Source: Symsagittifera roscoffensis
Taxonomy: Eukaryota; Xenacoelomorpha; Acoela; Convolutidae
Reading direction: 5' to 3'
Length of the DNA: 64,000 bases
Assembly (NCBI RefSeq): GCF_963678635.1
Contig: NC_087069.1
Location: 5,563,472-5,627,471, forward strand
Positions within the stretch are counted from its first letter, which is position 1. Every line of letters starts with the position of its first letter. The notes beneath the pieces were generated by a model. The model saw nothing but the letters and a program-made list of their open reading frames with translations. It had not been told where the DNA came from and did not search any database. Below, in pieces: positions 23,301 through 35,300 of this stretch. A program made the position numbers and the translations under genes.

Positions 23301-26300
23301 GTATGTTCCTAAAATTAGAATTTTGTTTTCGTGATGGATTTACTTGTTCATATGGAATTGATTGTATAATTTATTTTTCGTGGAATTTTATCATACGAGC
23401 GTGTATTTTTGCTACTTGAAATGTTGTACATGTGTCTTCGGGGAACCAAACAATTGTTGCTTGTGTTCGTGTTGTAGGGTCACAATAGCCTTGATCGTTT
23501 TTACAAGGTAATCTAATTCCTTGATAGATCATGGTGTTGTCAGATAAATCGCGTGTGAGTTGTATTTTTTCGAGTTGTATTTTCCAATCGAAAAACATTA
23601 TTTCTTGGTATCCTTTATTTTTTGTGTCTGCGGTATCCAGTGTTTATCGTGTATGTCATAAGTTAATCTTCCGTGTGCGCCGTTGTATGGGTATTTTTCA
23701 TCTAATTTTATATGTCCTTGATATCTTTCAAGTTCTGCTTGATGTACAGAATCTGAAAAAACTTGGAAATATACTAACTTCCTATCTGTGTTTTTATTTT
23801 TTGTGATATTTAGTCTGAGTAACTCGTTTTTACATTCTTCGGGGTTGAGATGTAAAAGTCGTTCTATATTACTCTGGTAGAATGATTCGTGGTCAAGTCG
23901 GTTTTTATTTCCATTTGAGACTTGTGAACAATGTACTTTCTTTTCAGAAAATGTTGCTGTGAAATTATATCCTATAACTGTTGTTGCTCGGGCTTTTGAA
24001 TCAAGTGTCGCTATTACATTTGTTGTTTCTATGGCTTGTGGTTCTGTTTCGCAATGTGATACTTGATTTATTGCATATTTGTGTAGTGTTTTTTGTTCGT
24101 TTTCTTCACAATCGTAATGTGTTACTATTAAATCTTGGGGTCCTGTGCGGGGGGAAGGGTTTATGTTTTGATTGGAGGTAACTAGAAAAAAGAGTTGAAG
24201 AAAAATTAATGTTTTTAGAATATACATGTGTATGACAATCCTGAGTATGGGTTATTAAATGTGATGTAACCAATTGTCTTTTTGGTATATCTGTCGTATT
24301 TGTATATTACTTCAGTTGTTATAAATGGTGGTGGTAGGGATTGAGCTGTTATATTTGGTGGGTTTAATGGATAGGGATGTTGAGTAATATTGTTTAATTT
24401 AAACGTGATTTCAAATTTTAATTGTAGACTATTTTGTTGGAGTATTTGGATGTTATGATCACGAATGTCTTCGTGGATGTCTTGTCTATATTGTAGTCTG
24501 TTTAGTGCCCAGTTGTGGAGTCGGTTACTTTCTGGGTGTTGTCCAAATAATGGTGGAGGTGCTGTAAATGTATTCCAATCTAGTCTTAAAGGAATATTTG
24601 TTGATGATTGTTCTCGATATCTAGCGTCGAGGTTATTTGGGAAATTGAAGTTAAAAGGTGTTGGTGAAATCTGGCTGATTGAGGGTGTTGATGGTAATGA
24701 TAATGTTTCTGGTAGTGATGAGGATGTTGTTGTATCCGTAGAAATATCTATTGGATCATTGATTAAATTTGGTTCACCTTGTGTGAATGAATGTGTTGTC
24801 CAATATGGTAGTCGTGATGTTTGGTTTGTAGGGTTAAAGGGATTTTCACGTGTTTGTTCAGATGTTGGTGTTGAACTTAAGTAATCTGATGGTAGGCTTG
24901 AGGTGCTACGTTGTGAAAGAAGCGTAGGGGTTTCTGGTAATATACCGATGGGGTTTTCTGGAGTGTTTTGTGATGGTGATTGGGGTATTTCAAAATGAAC
25001 TCGGGGAGTTTGAAAATTTCTGTTTCGTCGAGGATGTATAATTTGTCTATTTATTTCGACTGTGTTTTGGTTTTGACTAGGATTTCGTATTCTACTTAAT
25101 TCTTGTGGTAATGTTGGGTATAAGTTATATGTTGGTTCACTTAGAGGTGCTTGTCGTTGAACTGGTTCTAGTGGTTCTGATAAGCGAGCGTGTCGTTCTT
25201 CAAAGGTATATGGGTTATCTTGAAAGGAAATTCGTGTAGATGTTTGGGGGTTTTGGGTAATTGAAGGTGGTGTTGGGTTATCTTGGGATGATGTCGGTGA
25301 AGACTGACTGTGTGATTGTTGGTTAGCAATTTTTGATGGTTTTTGATCTATTCTTTTAGTGAAAAAATTTATGTTTATTGTAGTATTCTTCTAGAAAAAG
25401 AATTAGAAGGATTGTTGCTAGGGCGAATGTGATGATTGCTTTCTTTATACATTTGCATATTGTCAAGATGAGGGATGATAGAAATGTTATAAAAATTACA
25501 AATAGTAAGAAAATATCTGTTCTACTAAAAACGGTTCGTATCATTTAGATAAATTTTGTGAATCGTACCTGTGGATATAGTCAAAAGCTTTTGAAAGCTG
25601 GAGGTATAGTTCAAATATGGAGTAGAAAAGTTTAAAAATATTGCAAAAAATGATTAAGATTATTACAAAAGATTCAAAGGTATCAAAAAGAAATATGATT
25701 AAAAGTTTAAATATCGTTAAAAAGTTTATGAGAATGTTAAGAATTATGTTGACTGGTCGAGAGAAAAGCATTTAAGAAATGGCTTCTCGATCGAAAATTT
25801 TTTGTTGTTTGAGGCAATTTTCAAGTGTGGTCGAATTATTTATTGGTTTTTTGACAAGTGGGTTGAGTTTTGTGAAAAATTGTTGGGGGCAAATTTTATG
25901 GTGATCGGGAGGTCTTCTTTTGCTTTATTTTAATTTGTCAAATGATCTGGGGTATTTTTGAGATTTTTATACTTTAGGCTAATTAAAATGGTCGTTCTTT
26001 TACTTTAGGCTAATTTAACATGATGGTTTTGGGGATATTTGAGGTCTGAGTTAGGGAAATATTGTTGATCTTTGGGTTATTAGATAAGGGAGGGTTATGA
26101 TATTATGGGTATATTTATTTTAGTTGTCAAGTGGGAGTGGTTTGCTTATTTTTTGATAGTGGTTTCAGGTGTTTTCTTTGTTGGTTATATATTGGATAAA
26201 ATTTTGAAAAGAATGGTGGTTGTTTATTTAATCTTTGAAAAAATGTTAGTGATGTGTCTTTTGTTTTTGTGTATTTATCTTTGATTAGTATTTTACTATT

Positions 26301-29300
26301 CAAGATGTTGATTGTTGGTATATATTTAGAGATAAATGGTATCCCAATGATATTGTGTTTAATATCAGTGATATGAAATATTTGCTTAAATGGTTTATTT
26401 AAAATTTTATTTTGCTCTATTGTTCTTGTGGGGAGAAGAAATAATTGAGTTTTTCCATAGTTTACCAATGTTGATCCTTGTGCTGCTGCTAGTTTACTGG
26501 AGGTTTCAAGAGGTGTTAGTTTTGGGTGTAATGTTTTTATCTCATTCCATGTGGGAATGTTTATTATATTTGATTCTGCTCCTGAATCAATTAAAAAATC
26601 AATTTCAAGATCTGGTGGTTGAAATTCTTTGTTTCTTGGACTTTCTAAAAGAAATGGTATTTTCCAATTTTTTTCTTTAGGTTGTTCTTTTTGTAGATTT
26701 TGATAGATGTGATTTGTATTCAAGCATTTTGTTTTGTCTTTTTCATCGGATTTATTTGTAGTATTGATTTCGTTAGTTTCTTGTGTTGTTTGTGTGGAAT
26801 GGATGGGTTCAATATAATAATTGCGAAGGAGTTCTAATTTGTTTTCATATATATGTGATGAAAAAGGTTGTTCATATATAATAGGTTCGTAGTCATTTTC
26901 GACTGTTATCATATTGATGGAGGTAGTGTTTTCTGTTTCACTTTCTGAATCTGATGATCCACAGTTTATTTGATTTAGTTGTAGTTCGTCATTTACTGTG
27001 TCATCAATACCTGGGGGGTCTGATGTTGTTTCCGGATTTGATTGTACTTGGTTTATATGTCTTTGATGTTTAGGTGTACTACTTCTGTGGCGATTGTTGG
27101 AATTGTTATAATGACTATTATTTCTGTGTGGTGATTGGGAATAATTTCTATAACGATTATTATAACTTGAATGTCGATTTTGTGAATTGTTTCGTGATCT
27201 ATTTTGATAAATATTGTTTGATCTGTGATAGTTTGATCTGTTATATGAGTTATTCCTTGATCGATTGTTTGGGTAATTCTGATTTCGGTTGTTTGAATAA
27301 CTTCTATTTCGATTATTGGAGTAGTTTCTATTCCTATTATATGATGAGTTTCGTGACTGATTGTTTGGATAGTATCTATTCCTTGATTGGGAATTAGATC
27401 TAGAAACAAATTGTGTTGTATTTGAATTTGATCTGGAGTAGTTATTTTGACTATTTGGTCGATTATAATGATTTTGTGAAGAATTCTGTGTATTTCTTCG
27501 TTCTGGTGATCTTCCTCTATAACTTGAGTTATATGGTGATTGATTTCTCGTGTAATTGGTATTGTTCGGAAGTGGTTTTCCTGAACTGTTGTTGCGGTAT
27601 ACATTTTTGTTCGGTAGATTTTGATCTTTCTTCATGTATTGATAGAATGATTTATTTGGTTCTTTATATTTTTGAGGTTTGTTTTGATTATCTTGTTGTT
27701 TTTGTCTACATTCAGAAATACTATGTCCGTATCGTCGGCAATAATTACACCTTTTTTTGAAAGATGGTTTGCCTTTAAACTTTCCGCTTGCTCTAGTTTG
27801 TCTACTAGTTTTCGAAAATCTAAATTGGGCTCTCGGATTGAGGAGGGATGTGATGCTCTCTTTTTTATTGCTATTTTCCTTAATTGAGGTGTTAAGGTCA
27901 TCATTAAGATTTCTGTCATTTTTGTGTTTTTATAGTCGTGTGTATTTAATGAATATGCTTTTCGAACTAGTGTTTCGATACGTACTGCTAATTGTTTGAT
28001 GGTTTCATTTGGTAATCTGCGAATTTCATTACATAAAACTCTTTGTTGTTGTTTGTTTCTTTCGGAGTCAAACATTTTTGAAAATTTTTGTGTAAATCTC
28101 TTCCAATTTGATTTTATTTCTATAGGCAATACTGAAAACCATTTTTGGGCTGCGCCGTCTAAGGTTGTCTGTATCAACGCTGTGCGTCGATGTATCCAGT
28201 TTTGATGTAATGGCGTATTAATTGGTTCAGGTCCTATATTTAAAATTAAATTTGATGTTACTGCATTTAAATAATTTTCTACAGAATATTCAGGGTCTGT
28301 TCCTGTGAATACCATTAATGGTTTGTTTGATGTTATTGATGATCCACCCATAAGGTATGGATTCATTGTCATTTGTAATGATTCTGCTGCATTTGGCATT
28401 TGTGAAAAATTTGAAAGTTGATTTTTTGTTATTTCGTGTTGTTGAAGATAATATGGAAGTGGTATTTCATTTTGCATTTGTGTTGGTTGATATGAGTGTG
28501 TAATCATTGGGTTTTGTGGCTGAATTGGTTGAAAAGATTGTGTATTAATTGGGTTTTGCATTTGTATTGGTTGTTGATTTTGTGTATCTATCTGGTGTGG
28601 AGAAAAAATTCTATGATGTGTATATGGTTTCTGCACTCCTTGTCCGCGATATTCTTGGGTATATGGTGCAAATATATCTGGTTGTAAATAATCATCATCA
28701 GAGGATAGTTAATCCGTTTGATGAGGTGCTTGTTTTTTATTTTCATTCTGTTGAAAGAATGGGTAATTTTCACTACGATCCTGTGGAGGATGTGAATTAC
28801 TTTGAAAATTTACTAAGTTGGTTTTTGCCATTGGATTATCTCAATATCGAGATCTGATTTGGTTATTATTATTTTTTCGTGGAGGATAGTTTGTTTTTGA
28901 TGAATGTGTATAATTATAATTATGTTCCGCAAAATTGTTTCTTGTGAACGTTCTGCGTGTTTTTGACGGTATTGTCATGGGTCTATATTTTTGGTAGTCC
29001 ATTTGTGAATATTTTGGAGCAACCGAAGGTTTAACGGTTGATTGTAAGGTTACCTGTGCTAGTGAAGTGTTTGTATTTCTTGGTGTTGTTAAATTTGGAC
29101 GTATCGGTGAAATACTTTGTTGTGTAGTTGTTGTTGTTTGGACAATTTCTTCATTTATGAAGTGTGATGGTGTCTGAATATATTGTTGAGTGAGATTCCT
29201 AGTTCCATTAAGGTTTTCATTGTGTATGACGGTCGAATTTAAACTGTTATTTCGAGTATCAGGTAAAAATGTATTGTAGTTTAATGGTGTTGCGTCAATG

Positions 29301-32300
29301 GTTAATGGTACTACTCTTACATAATCTCTTGTATAAGATATTGTACTTATTGCTTGACTTGAAATTGATTGTGGGAAATTTATGAATGCATAATGATACC
29401 ATTCGGGGTCCCAAATGTAGTCTGACTGTTCTGTGATGGCGGTATCATCGTTTGAGTTTTGAGGTCTAAAATTTTTTCTTGCTTGTGAAATTAAATCTAT
29501 ATTATGTGTGAAATAATCTATTATAAACCATGCCAAAATTTTTTGTAAGTCATCTTTTGTATGTTGTGAAACTTCATCTTTAGTGAAATTTTCTTTAATT
29601 ATATGTAGGAAAGTTGAAAATAGTGTGATTTCATGTCGTACCCTTATATGTTTGGATGTCTCTGTCGGTGAGACATTTGGGATTGGGATTTCGTTTTCTA
29701 ATATTGAGATATAACTATATATTATTGCAAAAACTTCATTAGTAAATAATATGGAGTTTGCTCTTTGTGAGTTATGATATTGTATGCTTTTTATATATTC
29801 TGAGAATACTTTTGAAAATTCTAAATCAAGGTCGTCTGTTTGAATTACATATTTGCGGTGATTCGGGTTTGGTGAGGTGAATTCTATGGTGTAGATTCCG
29901 TAGTGTTGTGTCAAATTACATATATTTTTCAGATAGTGATCAATAATCTGTCTTTTGATTTTTACATCTGGGAACTCTGTTTTACATGGGCTGATTCCGG
30001 GTTCAAACAAATTTAGGAGTAAATTCTTGCAAAATATATGCTGTCCTCTATCATTGGTTGCATCTACGAGGACGGGGAAGATATCGTCATCATCTGGACT
30101 ATCTTCACTTGGAGTGTGTGTTTGGCTCATTTTTTCGTTTAATGACTGTTAATAGGTAAATATCGATGTGTCTTATTGGTTGATTCCAATTATATAAGTG
30201 TACTGGTTTGTGTTTATATTGCTTTTTTATTCTTCTTTTTCCTCTTTTTGATGAATTTGAAGTTGTTTCTGAGTCGGAAAAATATAATTGATCGTGAATG
30301 GGGCAATTTTTATCAATAGATTCTTTTAATTTATAAAATTCATCTAAATTGCTGGCTTCTGATTCTGAAAATGCGTTTCTATTTTTTGAAAATCTTTTTC
30401 GTGTGATTTGTCTTTGTTTGGTTATTATTTTCCTTTTTAGTGTTTGTCGTTTTGTTCTAATATATCCAACTGTTTGTGTATGAGGTGTGATTACAAGGTC
30501 GTATTTTTTGTTATCTATTTCACAGTTGTGTAAAACGATTGTTTGTTTGTTTCCTAGATTTTTAAATGACATAAGGTTTAGGATGACGGATGCAAAAAGT
30601 TGTTAGATGATTTCTATTTTCTTAACCTGTTAGTCCTCACGATTTTTTGCTTAGCTTAACCTGGGTCTATTTTTTCAGGGTTGGAGAGAAAAGTATATCG
30701 ATTCCGAAGAATGATTTTTTACTTTCTCGTGGCTAGTATAAGCTAAGGTGTTAACTTACTTAATCTTACTTAGGGGTAGTGATTGTGTTCAAGGGTTGGA
30801 GAATAGTAAATCGATCCACAAGGTTCAGGTATAATTAGAACGCGAGTAGTTCGTTAGATACTATTTTAAACTTACTAAGTCTAAGATTTATCCTGGGTCT
30901 TGATAAGAGGAGGGTTCAAGTGAAGGATGAATAACCAAAGTTCTTCACTGTTTATCCTAATTTGAATGGTTAGTTTTGTTGAAAAATTTCTATTAGTCTT
31001 GGGTTTTTAGAAAGGGTTGGATAGTGAATCGACGTTTGAGGTCGTTAGACACTAGCTAAGTGGGTGGGGAGAACAAAATTGTTCTTTTTGATCCAAGGAT
31101 AGGCCTTGATGATATGATTTTAAAATTAAGTGAATTTAAATTTAAAATGGTTTAAATTTGTTTAAGAAAAAGATTTAGTGTTTTAATGATATTAGTGAGC
31201 TTATGATTGCTGTTATGTTTTAGGTGATAAAGCTGGGACAATTGATGATATTATGATTACTAACAGTTTATTGTCATGCTACTAATTTTTCTTTTGATTT
31301 TCAATAAATATTTTCCAAACATGTTTTATATAATACTGCAGAATTTAGGAAAACGATCTGAGATCTTTTTATCAATCGTTATTGTATATTAATAGTTTTG
31401 TTTTAGCGCCTGAAATGATTATGAAGATTGACTTCAAAATTTTATGTTTGCAAATGAAAATCTAAATTCATTGCTAATAAAATTCTAAATATAAAAGTTT
31501 GTGTTGGCTTTTGCCGTACTATCATATAACTATTTGGTAAATTTCTATTTTGTCGTATGTCGTCTCTGGTTCGAGGTCTTCTTGCAATTCCGGGTAGTTC
31601 TGTTATCGTTCGGAATATTGGCTCTGATCTATTGAGTCGTAGAGACATTTCGATTAAATTATCGTCGTATAACATTTTTAAAAATGTTTTGTCTAAATTC
31701 TAATCTAATTTTGGTTAATTCTAAGCTATTAAGGTCTTGTTCGAGACTTATGGTCGCACCAGATGAGTTAGAACCGAGGTGGTTAACTCATAGAGTAATT
31801 TCGGATAGGGTACACCGTCTGCTCGTCACGCTATCTTATTTTCGGCCGGATAGATTCGTGCAACTTCTTAGTCTAATACCGATCCTAATCTTACTCTTAT
31901 ACTATCTAGTCTCAGGTTGTTTAACTAGTCTCTGCTAGGCTCAATAGATCTAGGGTATACTGGTTTATTGCGGCTGCTGAAGTTCTCTCGGAGAGTCAAC
32001 TAATTTCTAAGTTAAATTCAAATCTCTCTGGTGCTGAAATTACAAGTAATTTCAGCACTTACAAATAAGTGGGTTGTTAGTTAGATGGATCATGATTGGT
32101 TAATATTAAATACTTTACAGTGGTAAAAAAATATCTAATTTATCCAATCATAAAATGTAGTTTAGATCTGGTTCCAGTATAGCAAAAACCGTTCAACAGT
32201 TTTTGAACTTCTTTCACATTAAAAAGCATTAAAACTGGGTGATGCAAAAACAGATTGAAAACTGAGGTATTTAAATTCATTATAAAGCAAAACCTTAATG

Positions 32301-35300
32301 CTTTTTTTATGCAAAATGTTGATCAACAATGAAAGAATTTTCAAAAAAAAAACATTTCACCATAACGGCCATAACATTGAAAAAATAACAGTGTTCTCAT
32401 TAATCGCACAAATAAGAAATAATGCTAGAACTTCAGTAGTTGGGTTATCAAAAAAATTGAACGGTTTGAAATTATTAGTTTCGTAGCATTTGTAAGTTTT
32501 TTTCAGCCTCTAGCTTAATTTTTTCCCCCAAATTCACATGGTTAATTTCTAAGCATTATGCTGTTGACGTTTTAGGCCTTACCACTTATGTTATAGCAAA
32601 GGCGGACCATACATACCGTATGATCAAAATGCTTGGCATAATAGTAGTTCAAATCGCGTACAAAGAGCGTACAAAGATACAAAGAGCGTTCGATGTAGCT
32701 GCTCCGCCAAATAAAATTGACCTCTTGTGTAATTCAGTACATAAGAAAATTACTGTTCCAACCTTCGTAACGAAAGTAAAGGAATTTTTGTGGTCGGGGT
32801 GGTTTTTTTTTCATCGAACAAATTTCGAATTGAGCTAAATTTGAAAAGATGTCTCACCTGTGATCTTTTCTCATAAAGTTATGGGGGTTTAAAAATAGCC
32901 ATTTTTGCCAATCTGGCTATTAACGCGTAAGCGGAGATTTAATCCACCTTAGAAATTGGTTAAATACTTGCCATAATTGACTTGTTACTAGAAGCGAAAT
33001 TTATCACTTTGTACTTGGGCTGGGGGGTTGATTTTCACAAAAAAAGTCTTGAAAATTTTGCAAATTAAATTTTCATTTTATTTTTGTTTTATTTAGTTTT
33101 TTTTTCAAGTTATTACTCTTCTATTGACCTTAAAAGGCAGTCAAAACTCTTAAGGTTTTGCCTGATACGAGCAGTCTTGTTGTTTTTATCTTCGCAAAAG
33201 TTTATAGGCAAAGACAAGCTGGTAAGATAACATGGAGCACTTTTACAGTGAGCTGTAAACATGATACATGCGACTTTATACTGTATCCTTTCTTACAATA
33301 AAAAACATATGAAGTATGTTTTTTATTGTAAACAGACCAATAACATAGTAACAAACGTCATTCAGCAAAATTTGTACAATCAACTCTCAAGTAACGGTGT
33401 TCATATTCCTGGGGTACAATACTGACAAAAACTCTATTTATCAACACTGCTATAAAAGTTTAAAAAACCCACCGAGTATGAATGGTTTCTTCCAGTGGTC
33501 ATAGTTGGTCTCCAGCAGATACCACCTGCCTCCCTCCTGGTCCAGTTGGAGGGGGTAGAGTGACTCATTCAGCCCCCTGGTGATGATCCAGCCCTCATTA
33601 TGCCCCACCCCACTCACTATGTAGTAGCAGGGGGCTAAGATGGCACGTGTGGAGAGGGTGTCTAATGCCTATAAACAATTAATTCAGTCTCAATTTGGTT
33701 AGTAAAGTTATGATTAATCGGTGATTGTTTATAATCACGTTTATGATGAATTATAGATCATTGGGTCTGATATTTAAGAGTGATTATGTCTACATATTTT
33801 AGAGTTTTGTAGGAACATGAAACGTTTTTCATGCTCAACTTTTTTCAACAACCTTTTAATTCAAAGAAACGCAATGTGTTTCCAATTGGATTTTTTAAAA
33901 TCACGTTACGTTGCTTAGGGTTCGGACCTGTTGGTAGGTGTAGTTGCCGGTGAGTATGTCTCTGGCTAGCCAGGTGGGGAAGTAGAGGTCCTCATGTTTC
34001 ACTATCCACTCGAATAGACCCACAAACCCACCCTCCAATACGAACCTCTCATTCAGGGAAAGGCTGCAGCAACACAAACAGAAATTATGTTCAAACATTT
34101 TACGTGACCAATTTGCTAGGTAATAAATTCTTAGCAAGGCAACAACCTCGGTTTTAATTCCACTCCAATTAATTTTTGAGTTTTTCATTTTCATTGTTTT
34201 TTTCACATCTTTTTGGGCTAAAAGCGTTGTTTCACCATTTTTGCGCCCAAAAAATGTGTTCATAAAACTAAAAATGTTCAGTAGCTAAATGTAATTACTC
34301 TATGACAACGTTAAGATAGTTTCTTAATCAAAACTGCAATACAATCGTGCAGAAACGGGAGTGACATAGACCTCTCAATAGAAACCCAGCCCCTGTTTAT
34401 CCAGACCTTGGAACCCTTCATAACTGATAAACCCAATCATTGGTAACTAACTCGGTATTTGTAAATACAAATCTTCTTGCACCCTCTCTAGCGCTGGTCT
34501 TTTTTTAGCGCTGACGTTTTTATAGTTTTGACCAAGTCTTTTTTGTTGGTTTTTTAGAAAATTAACATGCTCAGAAAAGAATGGAAACAATTTTCCAACG
34601 GATTCGGAAAAATCTGTTCTTTTTAGAGAGACAAAACTTGTACCTGAATTGGCCCGCTTTGACCCCATTAAGAGTGCCCACATATCCTGCGAAACTGCTC
34701 ATATTAAACACCCCCTGCCCCCCTCTCACAAACTCCACATTGTACTCCATCCTCCTGAGTATCTCGCTCACAGTCCACGTGTGGTTCTCCAAGTCCCACC
34801 CCATGAACAGGCCAAAGTCAAGGTTACGCGCATGGAAGTGCTCTCCTGGATTGAAAAAAAAACATGGAAAGCAAGAAAAAACAAAAACAAGTAGTGAGTT
34901 TGAAAGATTTAAGACTGCTCGTGATTTGCTTATGAGAGTTTAGTCGCAGAAAAAAGAGAGGAAAACATGTGAAATATAGTGAATCAAACATGTGTTTTTT
35001 CCTTTCCACGGGGAAGTGTTCTGCTGTGAAAAGGAAAAACAAACTAATCAGCAATTTCGCAAAAAAAGTTTTTTATTGATTTCATTTTAATGTTAAAATG
35101 AGTCTTGTTAAAAGTTCGTTTAAAGTTTACAAGAAAAAATCTAGTTAATGATTAAAAAAAAAAAAAAAATATTCAATCGTTTTTATGATAGAAGTCGATA
35201 ATGGTAGCTAGACGTAACTAGTTGTTTGTAGCGCTGGGAGGCAACTGACAACAGTTTCAAGACCCAGTTATTGACAGCTTCTTTTTCCGACAGCTTCAGT

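Larger units (their letters stand above)
17837..32176 (-). mobile_element. Young 14.3-kb LTR element with gag, protease and env but no visible pol
   Basis: Two LTRs (17837-18246 and 31764-32176) start TG and end CA, differ only by a 3-base A-run indel, and are flanked by the direct 4-bp duplication GTAT (17833-17836 and 32177-32180). All recognised genes are on the minus strand: leader ORF, basic ORF A, ORF B, Gag, zinc knuckle plus aspartic protease, ORFs C and D (membrane), ORF E, Env, ORF F. Translation of the 13.5-kb interior gave no reverse transcriptase (no YxDD context), RNase H or integrase. The insertion is in the sense orientation inside intron 6 of the acid ceramidase gene. Confidence 0.9.

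Noticed and set aside
24465..24884. Plus-strand 139-codon frame
   Set aside because: Exactly opposite ORF E; the minus frame is far longer and continuous with its neighbours.
25772..26126. Hidden reverse transcriptase in a different frame of the LTR element
   Set aside because: The stretch is only 355 bases, and no YxDD-like or DDE-like motif was found in any frame of the interior that I translated.
26390..27760. Plus-strand and second minus-strand frames across the protease ORF (for example 27053-27604, 27074-27397)
   Set aside because: Shadows of the Asn/Arg/Ser/Tyr-rich low-complexity region; the repetitive AT-rich codons leave several frames open.
33473..34845. Assignment as NAAA (N-acylethanolamine acid amidase) instead of acid ceramidase
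   Set aside because: NAAA is a close relative, but several segments (LDFGLFMGWD, SSFAGYVG, LSLNERF, DNRRTP) agree better with acid ceramidase.
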